Assembly (NCBI GenBank): GCA_903822205.1
Contig: CAIJOK010000007.1
Location: 1-44,125, forward strand
Length of the DNA stretch: 44,125 nt
Origin: an uncultured beta proteobacterium
GTDB lineage: Bacteria > Pseudomonadota > Gammaproteobacteria > Burkholderiales > Burkholderiaceae_C
Direction of reading: 5' to 3'
Positions 35,804 through 44,125 of the stretch are shown one piece after another; positions within the stretch are counted from its first letter, which is position 1, and each line of letters starts with the position of its first letter. The position numbers and the translations under genes were made by a program. Below the pieces are notes generated by a model. The model made no database searches and was not told the DNA's origin. It saw only the letters and a program-made list of their open reading frames with translations.

Positions 35804-38800
35804 TTATTGGTGTTCAAGCTCAATGTCCAGACCTAGTGATCGGATTTCTTTGACCAAAACGTTAAAGGACTCAGGCATACCGGCCTCGATGGAGTGTTCA
35901 CCCTTGACGATGCTTTCATAGACCTTGGTGCGGCCCACCACGTCGTCCGACTTGACGGTCAGCATTTCTTGCAGGGTGTAAGCCGCGCCGTAAGCCTCTA
36001 GCGCCCAAACTTCCATTTCGCCAAAGCGCTGTCCACCAAACTGGGCCTTGCCACCCAACGGCTGCTGCGTGACCAGGCTGTAAGGACCCGTTGAACGGGC
36101 GTGCATCTTGTCATCGACCAAATGGTGCAGTTTGAGGTAATGCATATAGCCTATCGTGACTGGACGCTCAAACCTGTCGCCTGTCCGACCGTCGTACAGC
36201 CAGGCTTGTGTGCGGGTGTCGTTCAAACCCTTGGCGCGTGCTGCGTCTTCAGGAAAGGCCACTTTGAGCATGGCCTTGATCTCAGCCTCGGTAGCACCGT
36301 CAAAAACCGGAGTCGCAAAAGGCATACCGGACTTCAGGTTTTGGGCCATTTCAAGCATCTGCGCATCGTCCATTTGTGCCAGGTCTTCCTTGTGACCTGT
36401 GGTGTTGTAGATACCGTCCAAAAACCTGCGAAGCTCTGAAACACGGCATTCACGCTGCAACATGTCACCGATGCGTTGGCCTATGCCCTTGCCGGCCCAG
36501 CCTAGGTGAACCTCAAGCACCTGACCCACATTCATCCGCGATGGCACGCCCAGGGGGTTGAGAACGATGTCGCACGGTGTGCCGTCGGCCATGAAAGGCA
36601 TGTCTTCAACGGGGACGATCTTCGAGACAACGCCTTTGTTACCGTGGCGGCCGGCCATCTTGTCGCCAGGCTGTAGGTGGCGTTTGACGGCCACATAAAC
36701 TTTAACCATCTTGAGTACGCCGGAGGGCAACTCATCGCCTTGCGTCAGTTTTTTGCGCTTTTCTTCAAAGGCCAGGTCAAACCTGCGGCGGGTCTGCTCC
36801 ATGGCGTTTTTAATGCTCTCCAGTTGGGCAGAAACGTCCTCGTCAGCAGGGCGAATGTCAAACCAGTGGTGCTTGACCACTGTGGCCAAATAGGAGGCAT
36901 CGATCCGGGTGCCTTTGGCCAGTTTGTGAGGGCCGTTGTTGGCGATCTGGCCGATCAGCAGATTTTCGATCCGGTTGTAGGCATCGGCCTCAACGATCCG
37001 CAGTTGGTCGTTTAAGTCCAGCCTGAAGCGCTTTAACTCATCGTCGATGATCTGTTGGGCGCGTTTGTCACGTGTAATGCCCTCGCGGGTAAACACCTGC
37101 ACATCGATCACGATGCCCTGCGATCCTTGTTCAACGCGCAGCGAAGTATCTTTGACATCGCTGGCTTTTTCACCAAAGATGGCACGCAGCAGTTTTTCTT
37201 CGGGGGTCAAGGTAGCTTCGCCCTTGGGGGTTACCTTGCCCACCAGGGTGTCGCCAGGCAAAACTTCAGAGCCTACATAGATGATGCCGGACTCGTCCAG
37301 ACGGTCAAGCTGCTGCTCGCTCAAGTTAGGAATGTCGCGGGTAATCTCCTCGGCACCCAGCTTGGTGTCGCGCGCCATGACCACCAGTTCTTCGATGTGG
37401 ATGGATGTGTAGCGGTCGTCAGCCACCACCCGCTCGCTGATCAAAATCGAGTCCTCAAAGTTGTAGCCGTTCCAGGTCATAAAGCCGATCAGCATGTTTT
37501 GCCCCAGGGCCAATTCGCCTAAATCAGTCGATGCACCGTCCGCAATCACGTCACCCTTGTTTAATTTGTCACCTTTTTTGACGATCGGGCGCTGGTGAAT
37601 GTTGGTGTTCTGGTTGGAACGCTGGTATTTGATCAGGTTGTAGATATCGACACCCACTTCGCCAGCGGGGGCTTCGGCGTCATTGACGCGAACGACTACG
37701 CGGGTGGCATCCACATAATCAACCACCCCACCCCGCGTGGTGGTGACCACGGTGCCAGAATCAACTGCTGCCACGCGCTCAATGCCTGTGCCTACCAAAG
37801 GTTTTTCGGGGCGCAGCACAGGCACGGCCTGGCGCGACATGTTGGCTCCCATCAGGGCGCGGTTGGCATCGTCGTGCTCCAAAAATGGCACCAATGAGGC
37901 CGCCACTGACACGATCTGTGCAGGCGATACGTCCATGTACTGCACACGCTCTGGAGGCACCATGACGGACTCACCGGCCTCGCGGGCAGACACCAGGTCA
38001 CCGGTCAGTGTGCCGTTTTTGTCCAGTGTGGCATTGGCCTGTGCGATCACAAACTTGCCTTCGTCGATGGCCGACAGGTAGTCGTATTCCATCGTGACCT
38101 TGGCATCTACCACGCGCCGGTAGGGGGTTTCAATAAAGCCGTAATGGTTTAGCCGTGCGTACAGCGCCAGCGAATTGATCAAACCAATGTTGGGGCCTTC
38201 AGGGGTTTCGATCGGGCACACACGGCCATAGTGGGTGACGTGAACGTCGCGCACTTCAAAGCCGGCGCGTTCACGGGTCAAGCCGCCCGGACCCAGTGCC
38301 GACACACGGCGCTTGTGGGTGATCTCGGAAAGGGGGTTGGTTTGGTCCATGAACTGCGATAACTGCGAGGACCCAAAAAACTCTTTAAGGGCAGCAGAGA
38401 TGGGCTTGCTGTTGATCAGGTCGTGTGGCATCAGCGGCTCTTGCTCCGCTTGTCCCAGGCGCTCTTTGACCGCTTTTTCGATCCGTGCCAAACCGACGCG
38501 GTATTGGTTTTCAGCCAATTCACCCACGCAGCGCACCCGGCGATTGCCAAGGTGGTCGATGTCGTCCACCTGACCCTGCCCATTGCGCAGATCAACCAGA
38601 ATTTTGACCACAGACAGAATGTCCTCATTGGTCATCACCATGGGGCCAGTCGAATCAGCCCGACCAATGCGGGCGTTGAACTTCATGCGCCCGACACGCG
38701 ACAGGTCATAGGTGTCGTGGTTGTAAAACAAGCGCTGAAATAATGCCTGCACAGCGTCTTCGGTGGGAGGCTCGCCTGGTCGCATCATTCGGTAAATGGC

Positions 38801-39922
38801 CACGCGTGCTGCAAATTCGTCGGCGGTTTCATCAATGCGCAGGGTTTGCGAAATATAGGCCCCCTGATCCAGCTCATTGGTGTAGATGCACGCCATATCC
38901 GTGATCTCTGCATCCCGTAGTTTTTTAAGCAAGGCCTCGGTCAATTCTTCATTGGCCTTGGCCAAAATCTCGCCGGTTGACGCATCGACCAGATTGCGTG
39001 CCACGACACGGCCTACCAAAAAGTCCTCGGGCACCAGGATGTGCGTGGTACCCGATTGTTCAAGTTCGCGGGTGTGGCGTGCCGTGATGCGTTTTTCTTT
39101 GGTCACGACAACCTTGCCATCTTTGTCGGCAATGTCAAAACGCGCCAGTTCGCCCCGCATACGCTCGGGCAAAAAAGCCATCAGGGCACCGCTATCCAAC
39201 AGTTGAAAGTTGTCATTGACAAAAAAGTTGGCCAAAATGGACTCGTGGTTCAGTCCAATCGCCTTGAGCAAAATCGTGACCGGCATCTTGCGTCGCCTGT
39301 CCACCCTGAAGTAAAGCAGATCTTTGGGGTCAAATTCAAAGTCCAGCCAGGAACCACGGTACGGAATGATGCGTGCCGAAAACAGCAGCTTGCCCGAGCT
39401 GTGCGTTTTGCCCTTGTCGTGCTCAAAAAACACGCCTGGCGAACGGTGCAATTGCGACACGATCACGCGCTCTGTGCCATTGACCACGAAAGATCCCTTG
39501 TCGGTCATCAAGGGAACCTCTCCCATATAGACCTCTTGCTCCTTGACTTCTTTGACCACTTTGTGCTGCGATGTAGAGGCCTCGCGGTCGTAAATGATCA
39601 ATTGGACTTTGGCACGTACCGCTGAAGCATAGGTGAGCCCACGCGTCTGGCATTCGCGCACGTCAAACGACGGCTTGGCCAGGTGGTAGTCCAAATACTT
39701 CATTTCGACGTACCCATTGTGCGACGTGATGGGAAAAGCGGCCTCAAAAGCGGCTTGCAGCCCTTCGTTGCTGCGTTTTTTGGGGTCAACGTCTGCCTGC
39801 AAAAAAGCGATGTAGGCTTCTTTTTGCATTTGCAGCAGGTACGGAATTTCGAGCACATTGACACGGCTGGGGCTGCCAAAATTTTTGCGAATCCGTTTGC
39901 GTTCAGTGAAGGAATAAGCCAT
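35804..39922 (-). CDS. rpoB: RNA polymerase beta subunit
   Basis: This is the second largest RNA polymerase subunit, 1372 residues. The start is the ATG at 39922 ([18 protein letters not shown]), preceded by GGAG; a longer upstream frame is not homologous. The rifampicin-binding cluster [19 protein letters not shown] followed by [14 protein letters not shown] is wild type, with D, H and S at the usual resistance positions. The C terminus has the conserved [17 protein letters not shown] and the switch segment. It lies between the rplL attenuator and rpoC. Confidence 0.99.
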   Translation of the reverse strand: MAYSFTERKRIRKNFGSPSRVNVLEIPYLLQMQKEAYIAFLQADVDPKKRSNEGLQAAFEAAFPITSHNGYVEMKYLDYHLAKPSFDVRECQTRGLTYASAVRAKVQLIIYDREASTSQHKVVKEVKEQEVYMGEVPLMTDKGSFVVNGTERVIVSQLHRSPGVFFEHDKGKTHSSGKLLFSARIIPYRGSWLDFEFDPKDLLYFRVDRRRKMPVTILLKAIGLNHESILANFFVNDNFQLLDSGALMAFLPERMRGELARFDIADKDGKVVVTKEKRITARHTRELEQSGTTHILVPEDFLVGRVVARNLVDASTGEILAKANEELTEALLKKLRDAEITDMACIYTNELDQGAYISQTLRIDETADEFAARVAIYRMMRPGEPPTEDAVQALFQRLFYNHDTYDLSRVGRMKFNARIGRADSTGPMVMTNEDILSVVKILVDLRNGQGQVDDIDHLGNRRVRCVGELAENQYRVGLARIEKAVKERLGQAEQEPLMPHDLINSKPISAALKEFFGSSQLSQFMDQTNPLSEITHKRRVSALGPGGLTRERAGFEVRDVHVTHYGRVCPIETPEGPNIGLINSLALYARLNHYGFIETPYRRVVDAKVTMEYDYLSAIDEGKFVIAQANATLDKNGTLTGDLVSAREAGESVMVPPERVQYMDVSPAQIVSVAASLVPFLEHDDANRALMGANMSRQAVPVLRPEKPLVGTGIERVAAVDSGTVVTTTRGGVVDYVDATRVVVRVNDAEAPAGEVGVDIYNLIKYQRSNQNTNIHQRPIVKKGDKLNKGDVIADGASTDLGELALGQNMLIGFMTWNGYNFEDSILISERVVADDRYTSIHIEELVVMARDTKLGAEEITRDIPNLSEQQLDRLDESGIIYVGSEVLPGDTLVGKVTPKGEATLTPEEKLLRAIFGEKASDVKDTSLRVEQGSQGIVIDVQVFTREGITRDKRAQQIIDDELKRFRLDLNDQLRIVEADAYNRIENLLIGQIANNGPHKLAKGTRIDASYLATVVKHHWFDIRPADEDVSAQLESIKNAMEQTRRRFDLAFEEKRKKLTQGDELPSGVLKMVKVYVAVKRHLQPGDKMAGRHGNKGVVSKIVPVEDMPFMADGTPCDIVLNPLGVPSRMNVGQVLEVHLGWAGKGIGQRIGDMLQRECRVSELRRFLDGIYNTTGHKEDLAQMDDAQMLEMAQNLKSGMPFATPVFDGATEAEIKAMLKVAFPEDAARAKGLNDTRTQAWLYDGRTGDRFERPVTIGYMHYLKLHHLVDDKMHARSTGPYSLVTQQPLGGKAQFGGQRFGEMEVWALEAYGAAYTLQEMLTVKSDDVVGRTKVYESIVKGEHSIEAGMPESFNVLVKEIRSLGLDIELEHQ

Positions 39923-40066
39923 GAGTTCTCCGGGCGTGGGTGGTAACGATGGGCACAATGAAAAATTGCCGAATACTTGGCGATTGGCCACTACCAATCT
40001 ATGGCGGACGGCAGTGCGCTGCACACTGCCCGAACCAAGGTGTGCTGTTCAGGAAAAAAAACACTG

Positions 40067-40090
40067 AAAAGCGGTCATCTGACCGCTTTT
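40067..40090 (-). terminator. Attenuator/terminator hairpin between rplL and rpoB
   Basis: AAAAGCGGTCA and TGACCGCTTTT form a perfect 11-bp stem with a 2-base loop in the 252-bp rplL-rpoB gap. On the minus strand it is followed a few bases later by GTGTTTTTTTTCC, a U tract. A partial terminator at this place, which lowers rpoBC relative to L7/L12, is known in E. coli and would fit here. The rest of 39923-40174 shows no gene. Confidence 0.75.
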
Positions 40091-40174
40091 AGGTGTGTTT
40101 TCAAAATGTAAAAGAAAATATACAAAGGGCTGGAGGCTTGACATGCCACTCCAGCCCCGCAGACATCCAGGCGA

Positions 40175-40546
40175 TTACTTGATCTCTGCCTTGGCACCGG
40201 CATCGAGCAACTTCTTGAGGGCGGCATCCGCATCGGCCTTGTTGACACCTTCTTTGACGTTTTTGGGCGCACCTTCTACCAAGTCTTTCGCTTCTTTCAA
40301 ACCCAGAGCGGTGATTTCGCGCACGGCCTTGATCACCTGAACTTTGTTGGCTCCGGCCTCAAGCAACACGACATTGAACTCGGTTTTTTCTTCAACGACT
40401 GCAGCCACAGCAGCACCCGCTGCGGGGGCCGACATCGCTGCTGCGCTGACTCCAAATTTCTCTTCGATGGCTTTGACCAAATCGTTGAGTTCCATGACCG
40501 TCATGCTTTCAAGCGCGGTCAAAAATGTGTTTTTATCGAATGACAT
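40175..40546 (-). CDS. rplL: 50S ribosomal protein L7/L12
   Basis: L7/L12 forms the flexible stalk that recruits translation GTPases. The 123-residue protein has the N-terminal dimerisation helix region ([21 protein letters not shown]), an alanine-rich hinge ([12 protein letters not shown]), and the C-terminal factor-binding domain [20 protein letters not shown], then [20 protein letters not shown]. It is 60 bp after rplJ and before the attenuator. Confidence 0.99.
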   Translation of the reverse strand: MSFDKNTFLTALESMTVMELNDLVKAIEEKFGVSAAAMSAPAAGAAVAAVVEEKTEFNVVLLEAGANKVQVIKAVREITALGLKEAKDLVEGAPKNVKEGVNKADADAALKKLLDAGAKAEIK

Positions 40547-40606
40547 ATTGCAATTCCAAAAAATAAATAAAAAGAAAAACAGGTGTTATTGAGGTGTTGC
40601 AGACCT

Positions 40607-41173
40607 TCAAGCAGGCTGCGCCTGATCGGCCATGGGGGCAACCAAGTCCATTGCTGCTGCTTGTACTGGTTCTGCTTCGGCTTCCAGTGCGCCTTTACTC
40701 TCGGCAATGGCGGCCAGAACCCGTGCCATACGCGAGATGGGTGATTGCAGTAGGCCCAGCAATTGGGACAGCAGTACCTCTTTGGTGGGAATGCTGGCCA
40801 ATTGTTTGACACCTTCTATGTCCAGCACTTTGCCGCCATACACACCGCCGCGAATTTGCAGTTTGTCATTGGTTTTTGCAAAGTCGGCAACCACCTTGGC
40901 GGCGGCCACGGCATCCTCCGAAAAACCATAGACCAGTGGGCCAACCATCAGTTCAGAGGCCACTGCAAATGGACTTTTTTCCATCGCTCGACGCGCAAGC
41001 GTGTTCTTAAGCACGTTTAAGGTAACACCGCTGCTGCGGGCGTTGGACCTCAGTCGGGTCATGTCTGAGACCGAAATGCCACGGTACTGCGCCAGCACAA
41101 GGGTTTGTGCGGTGGCGGCGTAGCGGGTCACGGCCGCTACGACTGCTTTTTTTTCACTGAGATTGAGACTCAA
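40607..41173 (-). CDS. rplJ: 50S ribosomal protein L10
   Basis: L10 anchors the L7/L12 stalk and represses its own operon. The 188-residue protein starts [19 protein letters not shown] with [20 protein letters not shown] and NTLARRAM. The start codon is a TTG at 41173 with a strong AAGGAG six bases upstream, and related betaproteobacterial rplJ genes also use TTG. The C terminus carries an extra Ala-rich region, usual for the group. A structured leader lies upstream (41341-41440). Confidence 0.98.
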   Translation of the reverse strand: MSLNLSEKKAVVAAVTRYAATAQTLVLAQYRGISVSDMTRLRSNARSSGVTLNVLKNTLARRAMEKSPFAVASELMVGPLVYGFSEDAVAAAKVVADFAKTNDKLQIRGGVYGGKVLDIEGVKQLASIPTKEVLLSQLLGLLQSPISRMARVLAAIAESKGALEAEAEPVQAAAMDLVAPMADQAQPA

Positions 41174-41340
41174 GGGTAACTCCTTACATCAATGTGCCTG
41201 TGCGTAGAGATAAACCGACCGATCGGTTGATCAACCAATCAACGAATCAATCAATGAAGCAATTAAACAGGTCAGGCACTTTATATTGCAGCGACCTGTA
41301 AACTGCCCAAAACTTTGCAATTTTGTAACAGTGGGGGTCG

Positions 41341-41440
41341 CCATCTGCGTTGGCTGTCTTTGATTAAGTGCTTTAAGTTTTTAGCCTTTGGTTGTGGCCA
41401 AACCAAGCACGCCAACGGTCTAAGATGGCCCGAATGCTGC
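41341..41440 (-). ncRNA. L10 mRNA leader, autoregulatory site
   Basis: Three nested helices can be drawn in the rplA-rplJ gap (41174-41508). The outer stem is CGTTGGC/GCCAACG (41348-41354 with 41411-41417). The inner stem is GTGCTT/AAGCAC (41368-41373 with 41405-41410). A TTGGTT hairpin pairs with AACCAA (41388-41393 with 41401-41406), competing slightly with the inner stem. The segment AACGCAGATGGCGACC is typical of the L10 leader that binds L10(L12)4. Its distance of about 175 bases from the rplJ start fits. Nearer rplJ are two overlapping palindromes (41218-41227 and 41225-41236). Confidence 0.7.
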
Positions 41441-41508
41441 CCATGCAACTGTTCAGCCCACCACCTTTGGGGCGATCACCAAGAGGTAAGCACCCAATCG
41501 ATTCAAAA

Positions 41509-42204
41509 TCAGGCTGTGATGGACTGCACGTCCACCCTAACCCCTGTGCCCATCGTGCTCGAGACGGCTACTTTGCGCAAATAGATACCTTTGCTGGTTG
41601 CAGGTCGGGCCTTGACCAAAGCATCGATCAGGGCAGCCAGGTTGCCTTGCAGCTTGTCGCTGTCAAACGACCGTCTGCCGATAGTGCCATGCACGATACC
41701 GGATTTGTCCACTCTGAACTGCACTTGGCCCGCCTTGGCGTTCTTGACGGCTGTTGCCACATCGGGTGTGACCGTTCCCACCTTGGGGTTAGGCATCAAG
41801 CCTCGCGGCCCCAGGATTTGGCCCAAGGTACCCACCACACGCATGGCATCAGGGGCGGCAATGACCACATCAAAAGGCATGTTGCCAGCCTTGATCATCG
41901 CGGCGAGATCATCCATGCCGACAATATCGGCCCCTGCTGCTTTGGCATCGTCCGCCTTGGCCCCCTGAGCAAACACAGCCACACGCTTGGTTTTGCCAGT
42001 GCCATTCGGCATGACGACGGCTCCACGCACCACCTGGTCTGATTTTTTGGCATCAATACCCAGTTGCACAGCTACGTCGATGGATTCGTCAAATTTGGCA
42101 ATAGCACATTCCTTGACGAGGCCCAAGGCATCAGCGATGGGATAGAGACGATTGCTGTCCACCTTGCCCTTTATGGACTTTTGTTTTTTGGTTAGACGTG
42201 TCAT
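41509..42204 (-). CDS. rplA: 50S ribosomal protein L1
   Basis: L1 forms the mobile stalk near the ribosomal E site. The 231-residue protein begins [18 protein letters not shown] and has [40 protein letters not shown] is the L1 signature. The start at 42204 directly follows the rplK stop, so the two are coupled. L1 can repress the rplKA message, but no site was located here. Confidence 0.99.
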   Translation of the reverse strand: MTRLTKKQKSIKGKVDSNRLYPIADALGLVKECAIAKFDESIDVAVQLGIDAKKSDQVVRGAVVMPNGTGKTKRVAVFAQGAKADDAKAAGADIVGMDDLAAMIKAGNMPFDVVIAAPDAMRVVGTLGQILGPRGLMPNPKVGTVTPDVATAVKNAKAGQVQFRVDKSGIVHGTIGRRSFDSDKLQGNLAALIDALVKARPATSKGIYLRKVAVSSTMGTGVRVDVQSITA

Positions 42205-42636
42205 TTAGAGACCCTCCACATTGACACCCATCGACCGAGCTGATCCTGCGATGGTACGAACGGCCGCATCCATGTCTGCTGCTGTCATGTCTTTCATCTT
42301 GGTTCTGGCGATGTCCTCAAGCTGAGCGCGCGTGATTTTTCCCACTTTGTCCTTATTGGCCTTGGCCGACCCTTTGTCGATCTTGATCGCTTTTTTGATC
42401 AGCACCGTAGCTGGGGGGGACTTGATGACAAAGGTAAAACTCTTGTCTGCAAAAGCCGTGATCACCACGGGCAGCGGCAAACCCGGCTCAATACCTTGGG
42501 TTTGGGCATTGAATTGCTTGCAAAACTCCATGATGTTCAAACCCCTTTGCCCCAAGGCTGGGCCAATGGGGGGGGACGGGTTGGCCTTGCCTGCCGGAAC
42601 TTGCAGTTTGACAAAGCCTACGATTTTTTTTGCCAT
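42205..42636 (-). CDS. rplK: 50S ribosomal protein L11
   Basis: L11 forms the GTPase-associated centre with L10 and 23S rRNA. The 143-residue protein starts [20 protein letters not shown] and has [20 protein letters not shown]. It ends with the signature [16 protein letters not shown]. The ATG at 42636 is preceded by CAGGAGAAAGC. It lies 192 bp from nusG. That gap contains a CTGCCA/TGGCAG stem just after the nusG stop but no U tract. Confidence 0.99.
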   Translation of the reverse strand: MAKKIVGFVKLQVPAGKANPSPPIGPALGQRGLNIMEFCKQFNAQTQGIEPGLPLPVVITAFADKSFTFVIKSPPATVLIKKAIKIDKGSAKANKDKVGKITRAQLEDIARTKMKDMTAADMDAAVRTIAGSARSMGVNVEGL

Positions 42637-42828
42637 GCTTTCTCCTGTCGGGTGTTAGCGCCTGTGCCACGATGACCGCTACAAAGGCTCCCCGTTAATG
42701 ACGACTCATCTCGATTCATACCAACACAAACACACATTCACACCGAGTCGGAAGGTGCAAAACTTATTTAATTAACAAAACAATGAACACTCTGGTTTCG
42801 CACTGCCAAAAACTATATGGCAGACGTG

Positions 42829-43434
42829 TCAGGTTTTCTCGATCTGCGAAAACTCAAGCTCTACCGGTGTGGATCGGCCAAAGATGGTCACAGCCACACT
42901 TACCTTGCTCTTGTCGTAATTGACCTCTTCAACCATGCCGTTAAAGTCCGCAAAAGGGCCTTCCTTGACGCGGACATTCTCACCCACAACAAATTCAACC
43001 TTATGTCTAGGTCTGTCGGTGCCTTGTTGCATCTGACCGACAATTTTTTGGACTTCAACATCGGAGATGGGCGAAGGGCGCGTTTTGCCACCACCGACAA
43101 AGCCGGTCACTTTGTTGGTATGTTTGACCAGATGCCAGGTTTCGTCGTCCATTACCATTTCAACGAGGACATAGCCCGGAAAAAACTTGCGCTCGGTGGT
43201 TTTTTTTTGGCCGTTCTTAACTTCGACGACCTCTTCAACGGGCACCAGAATGCGGCCAAACTTTGATTGCACACCGGCGCGGTTCACACGCTCCATGATG
43301 TTGCGCTCAACCGCCTTTTCCATCCCGGAATAAGCGTGGATCACGTACCAGCGCAGATCAGGATTGGCAGGAGGCGCAACCAAGGCTGCTGCCGCAGGCT
43401 GTGGATCAGGTGGGGTTTCTGTCACGTCGGTCAT
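42829..43434 (-). CDS. nusG: Transcription termination/antitermination factor NusG
   Basis: NusG binds RNA polymerase and couples it to Rho or to the ribosome. The 201-residue protein has an acidic N-terminal tail, then [18 protein letters not shown] (NGN domain) and [20 protein letters not shown]. The C-terminal KOW domain is [21 protein letters not shown]. The start is the ATG at 43434, whose A overlaps the secE TAA. A longer frame upstream lies inside secE and is not homologous. Confidence 0.98.
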   Translation of the reverse strand: MTDVTETPPDPQPAAAALVAPPANPDLRWYVIHAYSGMEKAVERNIMERVNRAGVQSKFGRILVPVEEVVEVKNGQKKTTERKFFPGYVLVEMVMDDETWHLVKHTNKVTGFVGGGKTRPSPISDVEVQKIVGQMQQGTDRPRHKVEFVVGENVRVKEGPFADFNGMVEEVNYDKSKVSVAVTIFGRSTPVELEFSQIEKT

Positions 43435-43817
43435 TATTTTTTCCACCCCAAAACAAAATCGTAAAAAAACCACTCAAGTGTCTTGTCGGTTAGCCACAAA
43501 AAAACCGCCATGATGAGCACAAAGCCAAAGACGTAGGCCGTCATCTGGATAGCCTCTGTGCGTGAAGGCCACACGACTTTTTTAACCTCGCGTACAGAAT
43601 CCTGACCAAAGGCCACCAGAGACTTTCCGCGCTCCGATGTCAGAAAGATGACGACTGCGACCGTCAGACCAGCCAGCAGCCCCAGCCACTGAAACAGTGC
43701 CCCATGCCGCCCCAGAACGTAGTAAACAACAAGCGAGACCAGCAGCATGGCTACAGAGGCTGCAACCTTGGCCTTGTCAGCGGCGGTATGAATGGTTTGA
43801 ATTTGCGAGGTGACCAT
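43434..43817 (-). CDS. secE: Preprotein translocase subunit SecE
   Basis: SecE clamps SecY in the inner-membrane translocon. The 127-residue protein is the three-helix proteobacterial type, with hydrophobic segments near 20-36, 43-60 and 95-110. The conserved amphipathic segment [20 protein letters not shown] precedes the last helix. It overlaps nusG by one base and follows the tRNA-Trp gene, the usual order. Confidence 0.97.
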   Translation of the reverse strand: MVTSQIQTIHTAADKAKVAASVAMLLVSLVVYYVLGRHGALFQWLGLLAGLTVAVVIFLTSERGKSLVAFGQDSVREVKKVVWPSRTEAIQMTAYVFGFVLIMAVFLWLTDKTLEWFFYDFVLGWKK

Positions 43818-43915
43818 GTTGAATTAATTTGCAGGGTTACCCAAGAATGAAACGACAAGTGTGATGTTCACACCATGACGCGGCAGGCAAATACGCGTTT
43901 GCCGCGATCCTCAGG

Positions 43916-43991
43916 TGGCAGGGGCAGTAGGAATCGAACCTACAACCTTCGGTTTTGGAGACCGACGCTCTGCCAATTGAGCTATGCCCCT
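43916..43991 (-). tRNA. trnW: tRNA-Trp (anticodon CCA)
   Basis: The minus strand reads AGGGGCATAGCTCAATTGGC, a D arm, an anticodon loop CTCCAAA with anticodon CCA, a T arm GGTTCGATTCC and the acceptor TGCCCCT. A G discriminator and an encoded CCA end (43916-43918) follow. All four stems pair. It lies between tuf and secE, the normal betaproteobacterial position. Confidence 0.98.
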
Positions 43992-44002
43992 ACAGCGAGC
44001 GA

Positions 44003-44125
44003 TCAAGCGATGATCTTGGCAACAACACCGGCACCCACGGTTTTGCCGCCTTCGCGGATGGCAAAACGCAGACCTTCTTCCATGGCGATGGGCGCTATCA
44101 GTTTGACGGTGATCGACACGTTGTC
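44003..44125 (-). CDS. tuf: Elongation factor Tu, C-terminal 40 residues (partial)
   Basis: The gene runs off the window edge; only its 3' end is present. The minus strand encodes [20 protein letters not shown], then [20 protein letters not shown] and a TGA stop. This is the conserved end of EF-Tu domain 3. The tRNA-Trp gene follows after 11 bp. Confidence 0.98.
   Translation of the reverse strand, partial: DNVSITVKLIAPIAMEEGLRFAIREGGKTVGAGVVAKIIA

Noticed and set aside
41280-41310. Sigma-70-like promoter (TTGGGC, 17 bp, AATATA) upstream of rplJ
   Set aside because: It would start transcription downstream of the L10 leader stems and so bypass the autoregulatory site; a chance match in AT-rich leader DNA is more likely.

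Overview
The window comes from a betaproteobacterium of the order Burkholderiales, most likely the family Comamonadaceae. The evidence is the close family likeness of RpoB and RpoC, the conserved block tuf-tRNA-Trp-secE-nusG-rplKAJL-rpoBC, the kup-pdxH and pcm-rhodanese-tolC neighbourhoods, and a DUF3138-type porin that I know mainly from betaproteobacteria. The species cannot be named from sequence alone. The window divides into an 18 kb accessory defence island (1-18342), a mixed housekeeping segment (18557-31478) and the ribosomal/RNA polymerase block (31557-44125).

Defence island. A small CRISPR array (7 identical 37-bp repeats, 6 spacers, 86-535) lies at the downstream end of one long, tightly packed minus-strand operon. 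In transcription order the operon encodes a CARF-winged-helix protein, Cmr1, Cmr2/Cas10, Cmr3, Cmr4, an antitoxin-like protein, Cmr5, Cmr6, HicA, HicB, a Nudix hydrolase, a CARF-adenosine deaminase (Cad1/CAAD type), a CARF-PD-(D/E)XK nuclease (Card1/Can2 type), Cas6, Cas2, Cas1, a second divergent Cas1, a second Cas2, and then the array. This is a complete type III-B system. Cas10 keeps the GGDD motif expected for cyclic oligoadenylate (cOA) synthesis, and three different CARF proteins could read that signal. Start/stop overlaps (cas1/cas1', nudix/cad1, hicA/cmr6, cmr3/cmr2) imply coordinated translation.

Working model. Cas6 matures the crRNA and Cmr1-6 binds target transcripts. Cas10 then makes cOA, which may switch on ATP-to-ITP deamination by Cad1 with ITP hydrolysis by the Nudix enzyme, nucleic-acid cleavage by the Card1-like nuclease, and a transcriptional response through the CARF-wHTH protein. 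A HicAB toxin-antitoxin pair sits inside the operon, coupled to cmr6. The adaptation module is unusual: two cas2 genes flank one canonical cas1 and one cas1-like gene that seems to have lost its active site.

Housekeeping segment. kup and pdxH are followed by pcm, rhodanese and tolC-family genes on the plus strand. On the minus strand are tsaD, a porin, a GH94-like phosphorylase with a dyad-containing upstream region, a DUF4390 gene and rsmB. The final block is the canonical beta operon arrangement, with a recognisable L10 autoregulatory leader, an rplL-rpoB attenuator hairpin and an rpoC terminator.

A recurrent oddity is short tandem repeats, mostly 9-bp units in frame with genes, found in at least five places in both accessory and core genes. 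A 12-bp palindrome, GGCAAGCTTGCC, occurs three times, only in or at the edge of the defence island.
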